64,000 nucleotides of DNA, taken from positions 124,001-188,000 of the forward strand of contig NZ_QOZG01000005.1 in NCBI RefSeq assembly GCF_003335045.1, read 5' to 3'. Within the stretch, counting starts at the first letter, position 1. Each line of letters starts with the position of its first letter. The position numbers and the translations under genes are program-made. The stretch is from Paramesorhizobium salinisoli (GTDB lineage Bacteria > Pseudomonadota > Alphaproteobacteria > Rhizobiales > Rhizobiaceae). The notes beneath the pieces are model-generated. The model searched no databases and was not told where the DNA came from. It saw only the letters and a list, made by a program, of their open reading frames with translations. Below, piece after piece: positions 25,074 through 34,375 of the stretch.

Positions 25074-26306
25074 ATGGCCCAGTCGCCCGCCACCAAACAA
25101 GACGCCCTGCCCTGGCTGATCATCATCTCCGGCTGCCTCATAGCGCTCATGACCTTCGGGCCGCGTTCGGCCATGGGCATATTCCAGTTGCCGATGCTCA
25201 CCGAAAAGGGATGGGATCGCACCACATTCGCTCTCGCGATGGCCCTGCAGAATTTGTTCTGGGGCGCGGGGCAGCCTTTCTTCGGCGCGATCGCGGACAA
25301 ATACGGCACATGGCGCGTGCTACTCCTCTCGGCGATCTTCTATGCCAGCGGCCTCCTCCTGATGGCAAATGCGGATTCGCCTACCATGCTTCATGTCGGC
25401 GGCGGCATTCTGGTCGGGCTCGGCGTTGCCGCCGGTTCGTTCGGCATCGTGCTGTCGGCTTTCGCGCGCAATGTTTCGGCTGAGAACCGCACCTTTGTCT
25501 TCGGCCTCGGCACGGCGGCCGGGTCGGCCGGCATGTTCGTCTTCGCGCCGATCAGCCTCGGCCTGATCGAACGCTACGGCTGGTCGGATGCGCTGGTCTA
25601 TATGGGCATCGCGATGCTGGTGATCCCGATCCTGGCGATCCCGCTGCGCGGCAATTCGACCAGCGGCCGCATCAGCCAGAGCACCTACAAGCAATCGATC
25701 GGCGCGGCGCTGCGCGAAGCGCTCGGGCACAAGAGCTATCTGCTGCTCATCTCAGGCTTTTTCGTCTGCGGTTTTCAGGTCGCGTTCATCACCGCGCATT
25801 TTCCGGCCTATATCGCCGATATCGGCATCGAACCACGTTATGCCGTATGGGGGCTGGCGCTGATCGGCTTCTTCAACATCATCGGCTCGCTCGCCTCGGG
25901 GGTGATCAGCCAGCGCTATTCCAAGCCGATCTTCCTCGCGCTGCTCTATCTCGCGCGCTCTGTCCTGGTCACAGCCTTCCTGCTGCTGCCGCAAACGGGC
26001 ATGTCGGTGCTGATCTTCTCCGGCCTGATGGGACTGCTCTGGCTTTCCACCGTGCCGCCGACGAATGCGCTGGTCGCCATCATGTTCGGCACGCGCTATC
26101 TTGGCATGCTGGGCGGCATCGTCTTCTTCTCGCACCAGATCGGCTCGTTCCTCGGCGTCTGGCTCGGCGGCTATCTCTACGACCGCTTCGGCTCCTACGA
26201 GCCGGTCTGGTGGTTCGGTGTCGCGCTCGGCCTCTTCGCCGCGGCCGTGCATTGGCCGATCCGCGAACATGCGGTCGAGCGGCCGGCGCTTCAGCCTGCG
26301 GAGTAA
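25074..26306 (+). CDS. MFS transporter
   Basis: A protein of 410 residues with twelve predicted membrane segments. The MFS loop motif after helix 2 appears as GAIADKYGTWRVLL near 77-90, and GQPFFG precedes it. The second half has GVISQRYSKP near 275 in the equivalent loop, and GGYLYDRFGSYEPVW near 365. The long central loop lies around 200-215. It resembles the oxalate/formate and monocarboxylate type family, but the substrate is not determinable. It is transcribed divergently from nadA with a gap of about 300 bases and converges on recO with 4 bases between stops. Confidence 0.9.
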   Translation: MAQSPATKQDALPWLIIISGCLIALMTFGPRSAMGIFQLPMLTEKGWDRTTFALAMALQNLFWGAGQPFFGAIADKYGTWRVLLLSAIFYASGLLLMANADSPTMLHVGGGILVGLGVAAGSFGIVLSAFARNVSAENRTFVFGLGTAAGSAGMFVFAPISLGLIERYGWSDALVYMGIAMLVIPILAIPLRGNSTSGRISQSTYKQSIGAALREALGHKSYLLLISGFFVCGFQVAFITAHFPAYIADIGIEPRYAVWGLALIGFFNIIGSLASGVISQRYSKPIFLALLYLARSVLVTAFLLLPQTGMSVLIFSGLMGLLWLSTVPPTNALVAIMFGTRYLGMLGGIVFFSHQIGSFLGVWLGGYLYDRFGSYEPVWWFGVALGLFAAAVHWPIREHAVERPALQPAE

Positions 26307-26310
26307 ATAG

Positions 26311-27048
26311 TCAGGGGTGTGGCGCGGCGATTTTCGCCAGCATGGAAAGAAAACCAGACCGCGCCTCCGGTGCCGTCTGGGCGCGCGGCTCCCAGACGTG
26401 GCGGGCGAGGAAATAGCCGGTCATGCGAAAGGCATCGTCGATCTCGGCGACCGAGACGGCGCGGACCCGGTTGTTTGAAACAAAGCCGGGCATCGGCAGG
26501 AGCTTGTCGGCCCAGGGCTTTCCGGCATCGCGCGACACCGCCCTGCCTGATTTCGGCGAGACATAGACCAGATGCTCGCGGCTTCCCGTCGCCGCGCAGG
26601 ATTGCAGATCGAGGCCGAAGCCCAGTTCCTCCAGCATCATGATCTCGAAGCGCAGCAGCAATTCGCCCGCCGCCAGGGGATCGTCGAAATGCTCGATGAT
26701 CAGCGCAAGCGTCTCGAAAAGACCCGGGTGAGGATCGCGCTCGGGCAACAGGCGCAGATGCGCCGCGGCAAGCTGGATGCCGTAGAGCGCCACCGGCATC
26801 TCGATCAGCCGTGCGGCGGCGAAGCTCAGGGGTTCGACCTGGAAAGCGCCGAGATGTTCGTCCAGCCGGGCGTGCCATACGGCGTCGACCCGGTTTCCCG
26901 GCTGTAGCAGCGGCTGCATCTTGCGCGAACGCCCGCCCCGCACGATACCCAGATGCCGGCCATGGGCGCGCGTCATCAGCTCGACGATAGCGCTCGTCTC
27001 GCCATGCCGCCTCGTGCCAAGGATTATGCCTTCATCGCGCCATTCCAT
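26311..27048 (-). CDS. recO: DNA repair protein RecO
   Basis: About 245 residues, beginning [25 protein letters not shown], the N-terminal OB-fold of RecO, which loads RecA onto SSB-coated single strands with RecR. The middle is helical ([26 protein letters not shown] near 134-159). Only part of the zinc-binding cysteine set seen in Gram-positive RecO is present, which is usual for alphaproteobacteria. I start at the ATG at 27048 since family members begin MEW; a start at 27060 adds MGSL. It follows era on the same strand, with a repeat element between. Confidence 0.95.
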   Translation of the reverse strand: MEWRDEGIILGTRRHGETSAIVELMTRAHGRHLGIVRGGRSRKMQPLLQPGNRVDAVWHARLDEHLGAFQVEPLSFAAARLIEMPVALYGIQLAAAHLRLLPERDPHPGLFETLALIIEHFDDPLAAGELLLRFEIMMLEELGFGLDLQSCAATGSREHLVYVSPKSGRAVSRDAGKPWADKLLPMPGFVSNNRVRAVSVAEIDDAFRMTGYFLARHVWEPRAQTAPEARSGFLSMLAKIAAPHP

Positions 27049-27114
27049 GAGAGAGCCCATTTAGGGTGAAAAGCTGGTTCTGCTGCATTTTGTTTTTTTG
27101 AATAAAAACGCTGG

Positions 27115-27283
27115 CGGGACAGCGCCCCCCTCTGTCCTGCCGGACATCTCCCCCGCATGGGGGGAGATTACGCTGTCATTTGCGTTGGCGCCAACCGCGA
27201 ACGTTGCAGGGAAAGACACCCCATCGACACCAGCTAATCTCCCTCCTTGCGGGGGAGATGGCCGATAGGCCAGAGGGGACGCC
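27115..27283. repeat. Bru-RS-like element between recO and era
   Basis: The left arm from GGACAGCGCCCCCCTCTGTC to about 27170 matches the left arm of the 8172-8334 element. The right arm (about 27235-27283) is a diverged variant (CTCCCTCCTTGCGGGGGAGA...GGCCAGAGGGGACGCC). The element separates era from recO on the minus strand. Confidence 0.8.
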
Positions 27284-27318
27284 TAGAACCAGCGGTTCTA
27301 ATACTACGTGAAAGGCCC

Positions 27319-28254
27319 CTATTGCGGGAAATCAAGTCCCATTTCCCGATAGCGTTCGGGATCGTTGCCCCAATTGTCGCGCACCTTGACGAAAAGGAAG
27401 AGATGCACCGGCTGTTCGAGGATTTCGGCGATGTCCTTGCGCGCTGCCTGGCCGATGGACCTGATCGTTTCGCCCTTGTGGCCGAGCACGATCTTCTTCT
27501 GGCTCTCGCGCTCGACATAGATGACCTGCTCGATGCGCACCGAACCGTCCTTCTTTTCCTCCCAGCGCTCCGTCTCCACCGTCGAGGCGTAGGGCAGTTC
27601 CTCGTGCAGGCGCAGATAAAGCTTCTCGCGCGTCACTTCCGCCGCGAGCTGGCGCATCGGCATGTCGGAAATCTGGTCTTCGGGATAATACCACGGGCCT
27701 TCCGGCAGCGTCTTGGCGAGATAGTCGCGCAGATCGTTGCAACCAGAGCCGGTGAGCGCCGAGATCATGAAGGTACGCTCGAAGGCGATCTTTTCATTGG
27801 CGGTCGCCGCCAGCTTGAGAAGCGACGGCGGATCGACACGGTCCACCTTGTTCAAAACGAGGATCTTGGGCTGGCGCACCTCCTTGAGGCTTTCGAGGAT
27901 CGCCTCGGCCTCCTCGTTCAGCCTGCCCTGCGCATCGATGATGACCAGCACCAGATCGGCATCGCGCGCGCCGCCCCAGGCCTTTGTCACCATGGCGCGG
28001 TCGAGGCGCCGCTTCGGGCGAAAGATGCCGGGCGTATCGATCAGGACGATCTGCGTGCGGTCATGGATCAGGATGCCGCGCACCAGCGCGCGCGTCGTCT
28101 GCACCTTGTGCGTGACGATCGAAACCTTGGTACCGACGAGATGGTTGACCAGGGTGGACTTGCCTGCGTTCGGGGCACCGATGAGCGCGACGAAGCCGGA
28201 GCGCGTCGGCGCGCTGGTTTCCCCCTCCCCTGATGGAATGGACTTGTCGGTCAT
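27319..28254 (-). CDS. era: GTPase Era
   Basis: The protein has 311 residues. The G domain has G1 GAPNAGKST near 27, G2 with KVQTTRALVRGI near 52, G3 DTPGIF near 76 and G4 NKVD near 134. The KH domain (about 220-300) contains IYVERESQKKIVLGHKGETIRSIG, binding 16S rRNA. Era supports 30S subunit maturation. The N-terminal 18 residues are polar and specific to the group. It belongs to the lepB-rnc-era-recO order conserved in many bacteria. Confidence 0.97.
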   Translation of the reverse strand: MTDKSIPSGEGETSAPTRSGFVALIGAPNAGKSTLVNHLVGTKVSIVTHKVQTTRALVRGILIHDRTQIVLIDTPGIFRPKRRLDRAMVTKAWGGARDADLVLVIIDAQGRLNEEAEAILESLKEVRQPKILVLNKVDRVDPPSLLKLAATANEKIAFERTFMISALTGSGCNDLRDYLAKTLPEGPWYYPEDQISDMPMRQLAAEVTREKLYLRLHEELPYASTVETERWEEKKDGSVRIEQVIYVERESQKKIVLGHKGETIRSIGQAARKDIAEILEQPVHLFLFVKVRDNWGNDPERYREMGLDFPQ

Positions 28255-28272
28255 AGTGTTCCTTCTTTCAAT

Positions 28273-28371
28273 CGCATGATCCTATCCAGAAAGTCTGCAA
28301 CTTTCCGGGATCATGCTTTTTTTCAGCCGCATGATCTCGTCCAAAAAGTCTGCAACTTTTCGGGATCATGC
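28273..28371. repeat. two tandem 44-bp palindromic elements between rnc and era
   Basis: Copy 1 is 28273-28316 and copy 2 is 28328-28371. Each begins CGCATGATC and ends GGGATCATGC, making 8-bp inverted ends around a shared AAGTCTGCAACTTT core. The stop codon of rnc falls inside copy 2. They resemble Rhizobiales intergenic palindromic elements. Confidence 0.85.
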
Positions 28372-29070
28372 TTGTGGGCGCGTCCATACGCCTTCACGGT
28401 ATAATATTTCTATGGCCGCATTCTGCTCGGCAATCCGCTTGGACCGCCCTATGCCTACCGCGGGAACGAAGCCTGGAACCTTCACCTCCACCGTGAATTG
28501 CGGATCATGGTCCGGTCCGGTGCGGCTGACGATGCCGTAGACAGGCTGCACCCCGCCCTGCTGATGCGCCCATTCCTGCAATTCGGTCTTTGCGTCACGG
28601 CGGCCAGCGCTGGTCACCCGGGAGCGCGGCTCCCAGTAACGCTCGATGAACGGCCGCACCGCCTCAAGACCGCCTTCGAGATAGATGGTAGCGATGAGCG
28701 CTTCGACCACATCGGCCCGCACGTTCAAAAGGCGCTTGTCCGTCATCAGCGCCTTGATATCGGCGCCGGTACGAATCAGCACGTGAAGGCCGATCTCATC
28801 GGCGATCGACGCGCAGGTTTCGGCGTTGACGAGCGCGTTGAGGCGCACCGACAACTCGCCTTCATCGGCATTCGGAAAGGCCATGAACAGCATTTCTGCC
28901 ACCACCAGCCCAAGCACGCGATCGCCCAGAAACTCAAGCCGCTCGTAATTGGTACCGGCCTTCTGCCTGGCGCTCGAATGGGTCAGCGCCCGTTCGAGCC
29001 GTGCAGGATCGCTGAATTTATGCCCGGTCTTCTCTTCGAGAAACTGCGCGATGTCGACTTTACCAGCCAT
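28366..29070 (-). CDS. rnc: ribonuclease III
   Basis: A protein of 234 residues. The catalytic signature ERLEFLGDRVLGLVVAEML is near 42-60 and the second metal-binding block DVVEALIATIYLEGG near 121. The double-stranded RNA-binding domain occupies about 158-228 (AKTELQEWAHQQGG ... FTVEVKVPGFVPAVGIGRSKRIAEQNAA). RNase III processes rRNA precursors and structured RNAs. The last codons lie inside a palindromic repeat. It is 46 bp downstream of lepB. Confidence 0.97.
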   Translation of the reverse strand: MAGKVDIAQFLEEKTGHKFSDPARLERALTHSSARQKAGTNYERLEFLGDRVLGLVVAEMLFMAFPNADEGELSVRLNALVNAETCASIADEIGLHVLIRTGADIKALMTDKRLLNVRADVVEALIATIYLEGGLEAVRPFIERYWEPRSRVTSAGRRDAKTELQEWAHQQGGVQPVYGIVSRTGPDHDPQFTVEVKVPGFVPAVGIGRSKRIAEQNAAIEILYREGVWTRPQA

Positions 29071-29116
29071 GCGCAGCTCCAGGAAGCAGATATTCGCAGA
29101 ATTCGGCCTTCACAGA

Positions 29117-29896
29117 TCAGTTTCCGCCTACGATATGCGGTGCCGCATTGACGGATGTGAACAGGCGGTTCAAGCGGATATCCGCCGGCCAGCGCCACAA
29201 CTCAAGCGGGCTCGCGCCGCCGGCAATGGAGAAGAAGATCAGATTGGCGCGGCCAACAAGGTTCTCAAACGGCACGTAGCCGACCGTGAAACGGCTATCG
29301 AGCGAATTATCGCGATTGTCGCCCATCATGAAATAATGGCCGGCAGGGACTTCGAAGACGCGGGTGTCGTCGCCGATGGAATTGGGCGAGAGCTCGAGCG
29401 TATCATAGCTGACGCCGTTGGGCAGCGTCTCGCGATAGACATCGACCGGGCGGTTCTGCTCGGTAATGTCAGGGTTGTCGATCTCGCCAATCTTCTCGCG
29501 CTTGACCGGGACATCATTGATGTAAAGCACACCCTGGCGCATCTGGATGCGGTCGCCCGGCAGGCCAACCACGCGCTTGATGTAATCGACCGACGTATCG
29601 CTCGGCAGCTTGAAGACCACGATATCACCGCGCTTCGGCTCGCTCGCCCATATGCGACCCGAGAACAGGTCCGGCGAGAAGGGCAGCGAGAAATGCGAAT
29701 AGCCATAGGAAAATTTGGAGACGAAGAGGTAATCGCCTTCGAGCAGCGTCGGGCGCATGGAGCCGGACGGAATGCTGAATGGCTGGAACAGAAGGGTTCG
29801 GATGATCAATGCGAGGACCAGAGCCTGCACGACGACGCTCAGGGTTTCACCCAGACCGCCGGATTTTTTCACTTCGCTCTTGTCGGACACGCTCAT
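29117..29896 (-). CDS. lepB: signal peptidase I
   Basis: A protein of 259 residues with one N-terminal membrane segment (about 20-38). The catalytic Ser is in PSGSMRPTLLEGDY near 42-55 and the general-base Lys in DYIKRVVGLPGDRIQ near 102-116. The C-terminal blocks YFMMGDNRDNSLDSR near 190 complete boxes D and E. It cleaves signal peptides of exported proteins such as the porins here. Followed by rnc on the same strand, preceded by acpS. Confidence 0.96.
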   Translation of the reverse strand: MSVSDKSEVKKSGGLGETLSVVVQALVLALIIRTLLFQPFSIPSGSMRPTLLEGDYLFVSKFSYGYSHFSLPFSPDLFSGRIWASEPKRGDIVVFKLPSDTSVDYIKRVVGLPGDRIQMRQGVLYINDVPVKREKIGEIDNPDITEQNRPVDVYRETLPNGVSYDTLELSPNSIGDDTRVFEVPAGHYFMMGDNRDNSLDSRFTVGYVPFENLVGRANLIFFSIAGGASPLELWRWPADIRLNRLFTSVNAAPHIVGGN

Positions 29897-30010
29897 TTGA
29901 TCTCCGCTTGCAATAACGCGTTCTATTAGCCGTTACGATTGCGTGAAGCAATCCGGCCATCGGCAGATGCCTGAAGATTAGTTAAACCCAAAACGCCGTT
30001 CATGGGCCGG

Positions 30011-30415
30011 TCATACCTGCGAAGGCAGGGCTTCGATAATGACAAATGCCTGTGCGAGAGGGAAATCATCGGTAATTGTCAGATGTATGGCGGCGATATG
30101 CCCGGGAGGCGTCATGCGTGCGAGTTGCGCGGCCGCACCGTTGGTCAATTGCATGGTCGGCTGGCCGGAAGGTAGATTGACGACGCCCATGTCCCGCCAG
30201 AACACGCCGCGCGACAGGCCGGTGCCGAGCGCCTTGGCGCAGGCTTCCTTGGCCGCGAAGCGCTTGGCATAAGAGGCGGCGCGCTGCGCACGCCGATCGG
30301 ATTTTGCCTGCTCGACCGGTGTGAAGACCCTATCGGTGAAGCGCTGGCCGTGACGTTCAAGCGTCTTTTCGACCCGTCTGATATCGATGAGATCGCTGCC
30401 GATGCCAATGATCAT
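30011..30415 (-). CDS. acpS: holo-[acyl-carrier-protein] synthase
   Basis: An enzyme of 134 residues that transfers phosphopantetheine from coenzyme A to acyl carrier protein. The two signature blocks are [15 protein letters not shown] at 2-16 and [15 protein letters not shown] near 55-69 (Mg2+ and CoA binding). The start at 30415 overlaps the stop of the DUF2062 gene (ATGA), and the family begins MIIGIG, so the longer upstream frame is not used. Confidence 0.95.
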   Translation of the reverse strand: MIIGIGSDLIDIRRVEKTLERHGQRFTDRVFTPVEQAKSDRRAQRAASYAKRFAAKEACAKALGTGLSRGVFWRDMGVVNLPSGQPTMQLTNGAAAQLARMTPPGHIAAIHLTITDDFPLAQAFVIIEALPSQV

Positions 30416-31002
30416 GCGCTGGATACTTCCGATTTCAGAACGCCTGCATCGCTCTTGCCGGAAGAGCGCCCAGTGAGCCTTTCCAGGCGCTTGCGGCGGA
30501 AGGCGGTGATTGCCCAGCGGGTAACGACATAGACGACCAGCGCGAAGATAAGCCCGAGCACGGTCGAGCCGAACAGCATCGGCTTCAGCACCGGTCCCCA
30601 AACATCGTGGAAATCGAAATGGGAAAGCATGCGCCCGAGATGGGCCGGCCTGTCCGCCGACAAATCGCCGGTCAGCATGAAGCGCCCGAACTCGAAGGTT
30701 GCGCCCCAGATAACCGGGATGGTCAGCGGGTTGGCGACAGTTGTCCCAAGGGCGGCTGCGGCAATATTTCCCGCGAAAATATAAGCGAGAACGATGGCGA
30801 TGATGATGTGAAACCCGAAAAACGGCGTGAAAGCCGAAAAAACGCCCACCGCCAAACCAGCCGCAATCGCGTGCGGCGAGGCCGTGATGCGCATGATGCG
30901 CTTGCTCATGTAACGCATCGAGCGCGAAAAAGACCGGCGCGGCCAGAGATAGGTGCGCAGTCTTTCCCCGAGGCTGGCTGGTTTGCGGCGTTGGAAAAGC
31001 AT
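30412..31002 (-). CDS. DUF2062 family membrane protein
   Basis: A protein of 196 residues with two to three membrane segments: about 43-62 ([20 protein letters not shown]), 65-90 and 140-160. The block A-x-G-x-A-x-G-x-F-x-x-F-T-P-F-F-G followed by NPLTIPVIW is characteristic of DUF2062. Both termini are rich in Arg and probably cytoplasmic. Function is unknown. It is the first gene of the acpS-lepB-rnc-era-recO group and its stop overlaps the acpS start by four bases. Confidence 0.85.
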   Translation of the reverse strand: MLFQRRKPASLGERLRTYLWPRRSFSRSMRYMSKRIMRITASPHAIAAGLAVGVFSAFTPFFGFHIIIAIVLAYIFAGNIAAAALGTTVANPLTIPVIWGATFEFGRFMLTGDLSADRPAHLGRMLSHFDFHDVWGPVLKPMLFGSTVLGLIFALVVYVVTRWAITAFRRKRLERLTGRSSGKSDAGVLKSEVSSA

Positions 31003-31074
31003 TCCGGTCTCATACCTGTCCGGCGCGCCGGAAACAATTGGAATGTTGCCTATATGGGAATCGATCCCAGCGAT

Positions 31075-31935
31075 TTACAGAGAAGGCGCCTGGCGCTGCG
31101 CAAGCATTCCGCTGCGATAGAATCGTGGCGAAACGCCCAGCATACGCTTGAACATGGTGGTGAAGGCCGGCACGCTGTCATAGCCCAGATCGAGCGCCAC
31201 GCTCGTCACCGGCTCACCATCCGCAAGGCGCGGCAAGGCGGCGAAAAGGCAGGCCTGCTGTCGCCAGAGCGAAAAACTCAGGCCGGTTTCGCGCTGAAAG
31301 CTGCGTGTGAACGACCGGCGGCTCATGGCAAGCGCTGCCGCCCATTCATCGATGGTGGCGTGCGGCGACGGCTTTTCGACGAAGCGGCGGCACAGGGCCG
31401 AAAGGCGCGGATCAGCCGGGAAAGGCAGGCCCAGCGGCTGTTCCGGCAGGTTGCGCAATTCGTCCAGAAGCAGGCTGATCACCAGCGCCTCGCGGCTGCC
31501 CGGCGGCGGATCGTCGTCCGACGTCACCGCCTCGACGATGAGACACCGCATCAGATCCGTCAACGCCACCACATGGAGATGCATCGGCAGAGCGTCCCTC
31601 GCATGCGGCGCAATATAGATGGAGCGCATGCTGACGGTGCCGAGCATCTCGACCGCGTGATGAACGCGGGCCGGTAGCCAGATCGCATGTTCGGGGGGCA
31701 CCATCCAGCGCCCGGCATCCGTCGTCACCAGCACGACCCCGGTGAGCGCATAGAGAAGCTGCGAACGGTTATGGCGGTGGCGCGGAACGAGATAGCCATC
31801 CGGATATTCGGTCCGCAACGCCACGACAGCGCTTTCGATTTCCTCCAGCCAGAGGACGCGCTGGTTGTGCAGGCGATTCAGTTCATCGCCGGCAACAGAT
31901 GCCGGGATGAAAGGGGGGAGAGGTGAAGATGGCAT
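31075..31935 (-). CDS. AraC family transcriptional regulator with cupin sensor domain
   Basis: About 286 residues from the ATG at 31935. The N-terminal domain (about 30-125) is cupin-like: HRHNRSQLLYALTGVVLVTTDAGRWMVPPEHAIWLPARVHH. The C-terminal double helix-turn-helix (about 190-280) contains TIDEWAAALAMSRRSFTRSFQRETGLSFSLWRQQ and VTSVALDLGYDSVPAFTTMFKRMLGVSPRFYR. It is divergent from the fosmidomycin-resistance-type MFS gene (155-bp gap), a pairing often seen for efflux pumps, so control of that gene is likely. Inducer unknown. Confidence 0.9.
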   Translation of the reverse strand: MPSSPLPPFIPASVAGDELNRLHNQRVLWLEEIESAVVALRTEYPDGYLVPRHRHNRSQLLYALTGVVLVTTDAGRWMVPPEHAIWLPARVHHAVEMLGTVSMRSIYIAPHARDALPMHLHVVALTDLMRCLIVEAVTSDDDPPPGSREALVISLLLDELRNLPEQPLGLPFPADPRLSALCRRFVEKPSPHATIDEWAAALAMSRRSFTRSFQRETGLSFSLWRQQACLFAALPRLADGEPVTSVALDLGYDSVPAFTTMFKRMLGVSPRFYRSGMLAQRQAPSL

Positions 31936-32090
31936 CAGGGTTGGCCCACTCGCGAAAGAAATGGACCAAACCACGAAAGCGGGTTTTTCGCAACTTCTGT
32001 AAGAACGATGCTGCAATCGCGTTCCGTAACGCTCATGGGCCTGCGCCATGACGACGCAATTCTTGAAGCATTTGGTATCTGGAGCATATC

Positions 32091-33314
32091 GTGACCGACA
32101 CAACCGCCGCGGCCCCTCCCGCCATTACCCCTGCCGCTGAGGCGACGGCCATCAGCATCATCCTCGCGGTCAGCTTCTGTCACCTGCTCAACGACATGAT
32201 GCAGTCGCTGCTCTCTGCGATCTATCCGATGCTGAAGACGGATTATAATCTCGATTTCTGGCAGATCGGGCTTCTGACCTTCACCTTCCAGGTGACTGCC
32301 TCGATCCTCCAGCCGATCGTCGGCATGTATACGGACAAGCGGCCGATGCCGTATTCGCTGCCTGTCGGCATGACGTGCACCCTCGTCGGGTTGATCATGC
32401 TTGCCTCGGCGCACCATTATTCGCTGCTCCTGGCGGGCGCCGCCTGTGTCGGCCTCGGCTCTTCGATCTTCCATCCGGAATCATCGCGCGTGGCGCGTCT
32501 GGCCTCGGGGGGGCGTCATGGCCTAGCGCAGTCGCTTTTCCAGGTCGGCGGCAATTTCGGCACAGCCATCGGCCCGCTGCTCGCGGCCTTCATCGTGCTA
32601 CCGCTGGGCCAGTCCAGCGTCGCCTGGTTCTCGCTCGCCGCGCTTCTCGGCATGTTCATCCTGTGGAAAGTCAGCAACTGGTATACGCGCTATCGCACCG
32701 CCAATGCCAATCGCCCGGCTCCCGACCGGACGCTGCCGCTGCCGCGCAAGACGATTGTGATCTCGCTGGCCGTCCTGGCGCTTCTGGTCTTCACCAAGAA
32801 TATCTATATGGCGAGCCTGTCGAGCTATTACACCTTCTACACCATCGCCAAGTTCGGCGTTTCGGTGCAGACCTCGCAGCTCCTCCTGTTCCTGTTTCTG
32901 GGCGCCGCTGCGCTCGGCACGATCCTCGGCGGCCCTATCGGCGACAAAATAGGCTCACGCGCTGTCATCTGGTTCTCGATCCTCGGCGTGCTGCCCTTCA
33001 CCCTGGCGATGCCCTACGCCGATCTTCCCACGACGGCAGTGCTGACCGTGATCATCGGCTTCATCCTCGCCTCGGCTTTTCCGGCTATCGTCGTCTTCGC
33101 GCAGGAGCTGGTGCCGGGCCGTGTCGGGATGATCGCAGGGCTGTTCTTCGGCTTCGCCTTTGGCATGGCCGGTATCGCAGCGGCGGTGCTTGGCATCGTC
33201 GCCGATGCCAAGGGCATATCGTTCGTCTACACGATCTGCTCGTACCTGCCCCTGCTTGGTCTGTTGACGGTGTTCTTGCCGAATATGCGGAAAATGCGTA
33301 CAGCGAACGCTTGA
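32091..33314 (+). CDS. fsr: MFS transporter, fosmidomycin resistance (Fsr) type
   Basis: A protein of 407 residues with twelve membrane segments. The Fsr-type blocks are SFCHLLNDMMQSLLSAIYPMLK near 27-48, PIVGMYTDKRPMPYSL near 75, and SSIFHPESSRVARLASGGRHGLAQSLFQVGGNFGTAIGPL near 120-160, typical of proteins exporting fosmidomycin-like or other small anionic drugs. It starts with GTG at 32091, with GGAG 6 bases upstream. It converges on pyrE with 6 bases between stops. Confidence 0.88.
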   Translation: MTDTTAAAPPAITPAAEATAISIILAVSFCHLLNDMMQSLLSAIYPMLKTDYNLDFWQIGLLTFTFQVTASILQPIVGMYTDKRPMPYSLPVGMTCTLVGLIMLASAHHYSLLLAGAACVGLGSSIFHPESSRVARLASGGRHGLAQSLFQVGGNFGTAIGPLLAAFIVLPLGQSSVAWFSLAALLGMFILWKVSNWYTRYRTANANRPAPDRTLPLPRKTIVISLAVLALLVFTKNIYMASLSSYYTFYTIAKFGVSVQTSQLLLFLFLGAAALGTILGGPIGDKIGSRAVIWFSILGVLPFTLAMPYADLPTTAVLTVIIGFILASAFPAIVVFAQELVPGRVGMIAGLFFGFAFGMAGIAAAVLGIVADAKGISFVYTICSYLPLLGLLTVFLPNMRKMRTANA

Positions 33315-33320
33315 ATGCTT

Positions 33321-33905
33321 TCAGATATTTCTGCTTCCCGGTTTGACGGCAGGTATCGCCGCCAGTTCGGGAGGCAGATTGTCTGGCGTGTAAGCCGGAA
33401 CCTCATATTCGGCGAGCGCGATCAGCCGCGTGCCGACATCGGCCTTTCCCGCGGAACGGTCGACGATGCAGGCGGCGGCGAGCACATCGGCCTTCAATTC
33501 CTTCAGGCAATCGATGGTCTCGCGGATGGACAGGCCCGTCGTGACGATGTCTTCCACGATCACCACCCTGGCGCCTTCGGGAATGGCGAAGCGCCTCAAC
33601 CTGAAAACCCCATTTTCCCGCTCGACCCAGATCGCCGGCGCGCCCAGATGCCGTGAGGTCTCGTAGGCGGGAATGAGCCCGCCAATGGCTGGGCCGACGA
33701 TGTAATCGATCTGCCCGAGCCCTGCCGCCTTGATCTTTTCAGCCAACGCCTTGCAGAGCTTCTCGGTCTTGTCGGCATGCATGAAAACGCGGGCCTTCTG
33801 GAGGAAGACCGGGCTGCGCAGGCCGGAGGTCAGGATGAAATGGCCTTCCAGAATGGCTCCCGCCTCGCGGAAGACGGCAAGCACGTCGTCGGTATTCATG
33901 AGCAC
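33321..33905 (-). CDS. pyrE: orotate phosphoribosyltransferase
   Basis: A protein of 194 residues that makes orotidine monophosphate from orotate and PRPP. The PRPP loop [19 protein letters not shown] is near 117-135, ending the classic VVEDVxTTG pattern, and the N-terminal block [21 protein letters not shown] near 20-40 binds orotate. Another pyrimidine gene, the dihydroorotase-like protein, is 28 kb away. A terminator at 33958-33980 isolates it from the small membrane genes upstream, so it likely has its own promoter in the 50-base gap. Confidence 0.96.
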   Translation of the reverse strand: MLMNTDDVLAVFREAGAILEGHFILTSGLRSPVFLQKARVFMHADKTEKLCKALAEKIKAAGLGQIDYIVGPAIGGLIPAYETSRHLGAPAIWVERENGVFRLRRFAIPEGARVVIVEDIVTTGLSIRETIDCLKELKADVLAAACIVDRSAGKADVGTRLIALAEYEVPAYTPDNLPPELAAIPAVKPGSRNI

Positions 33906-33957
33906 CCGTTTCTCATCATTCGCTTCAATTTTCTCCCGCTGCCAGCGGGCAAATTAA

Positions 33958-33980
33958 AGCCCCGCACGATCAGCGGGGCT
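33958..33980 (-). terminator. rho-independent terminator after the small membrane genes
   Basis: AGCCCCGC / GCGGGGCT pair over 8 bp with a 7-base loop; on the minus strand the stem is followed by TTTAATTT. It lies between the rsh-small protein group and pyrE. Confidence 0.8.
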
Positions 33981-34012
33981 CAGCAAACAGATAGCCGCCA
34001 GCGATGTCATGA

Positions 34013-34153
34013 TCAATGGGAATGACGGGGGGTATGGCGGGCCTTGCGATCCTCACGCTCGCGATCCTTGCGGGTCACGTAAAGCATGATGCCCGCGATT
34101 ACCAGGCCACCAGCAGGGGCGATCATGAATGTCAGAAACTGGGCAATTGTCAC
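34013..34153 (-). CDS. small membrane protein (46 residues), translationally coupled
   Basis: I place the start at the GTG at 34153, whose GTGA overlaps the stop of the upstream small gene, with AAAGGA about 10 bases before. The peptide begins MTIAQFLTFMIAPAGGLVIAGIMLYV, one membrane helix, and ends in a strongly charged tail (RKDREREDRKARHTPRHSH). A longer frame opening at 34216 would overlap the other gene by 67 bases and is less likely. Function unknown. Confidence 0.6.
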   Translation of the reverse strand: MTIAQFLTFMIAPAGGLVIAGIMLYVTRKDREREDRKARHTPRHSH

Positions 34154-34368
34154 GACATCAATCCTTTCAGGATGCGCCTTGAGGCTAAATGTAAGGCCAA
34201 GGAGGCCAAAAAGCAAATTACGCTCGTGATCGCTGTAGCGATCCCCGGGCCTTCGGCACCGATGCTGGCAACCAGCGGGTTGAAGGTTCCAACGGCGAAT
34301 ATGGCGATCGCGATGCCGTTGAGATAGTTGCCCGTCAGTTTTGTGCGCTCATTGTGGATCAGGGTCAT
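34150..34368 (-). CDS. small two-helix membrane protein
   Basis: A protein of 72 residues from the ATG at 34368 (a GTG at 34374 is an alternative). After a polar N-terminus it has two hydrophobic segments, about 14-34 (YLNGIAIAIFAVGTFNPLVA) and 41-62 (GIATAITSVICFLASLALHLA), then a basic tail. It begins 8 bases after the rsh stop codon, so it is likely read through from rsh. It is overlapped by the following 46-residue gene. I do not recognise the family. Confidence 0.62.
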   Translation of the reverse strand: MTLIHNERTKLTGNYLNGIAIAIFAVGTFNPLVASIGAEGPGIATAITSVICFLASLALHLASRRILKGLMS

Positions 34369-34375
34369 TTCCACT

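Noticed and set aside
24785-25309. A minus-strand frame between nadA and the MFS gene
   Set aside because: It overlaps the N-terminal part of a clear MFS transporter and the nadA promoter; no family features.
8172-27283. Repeated 48-bp units as a possible CRISPR array
   Set aside because: Copies are dispersed, in inverted pairs with no regular spacers and no cas genes nearby; they fit the Bru-RS type.
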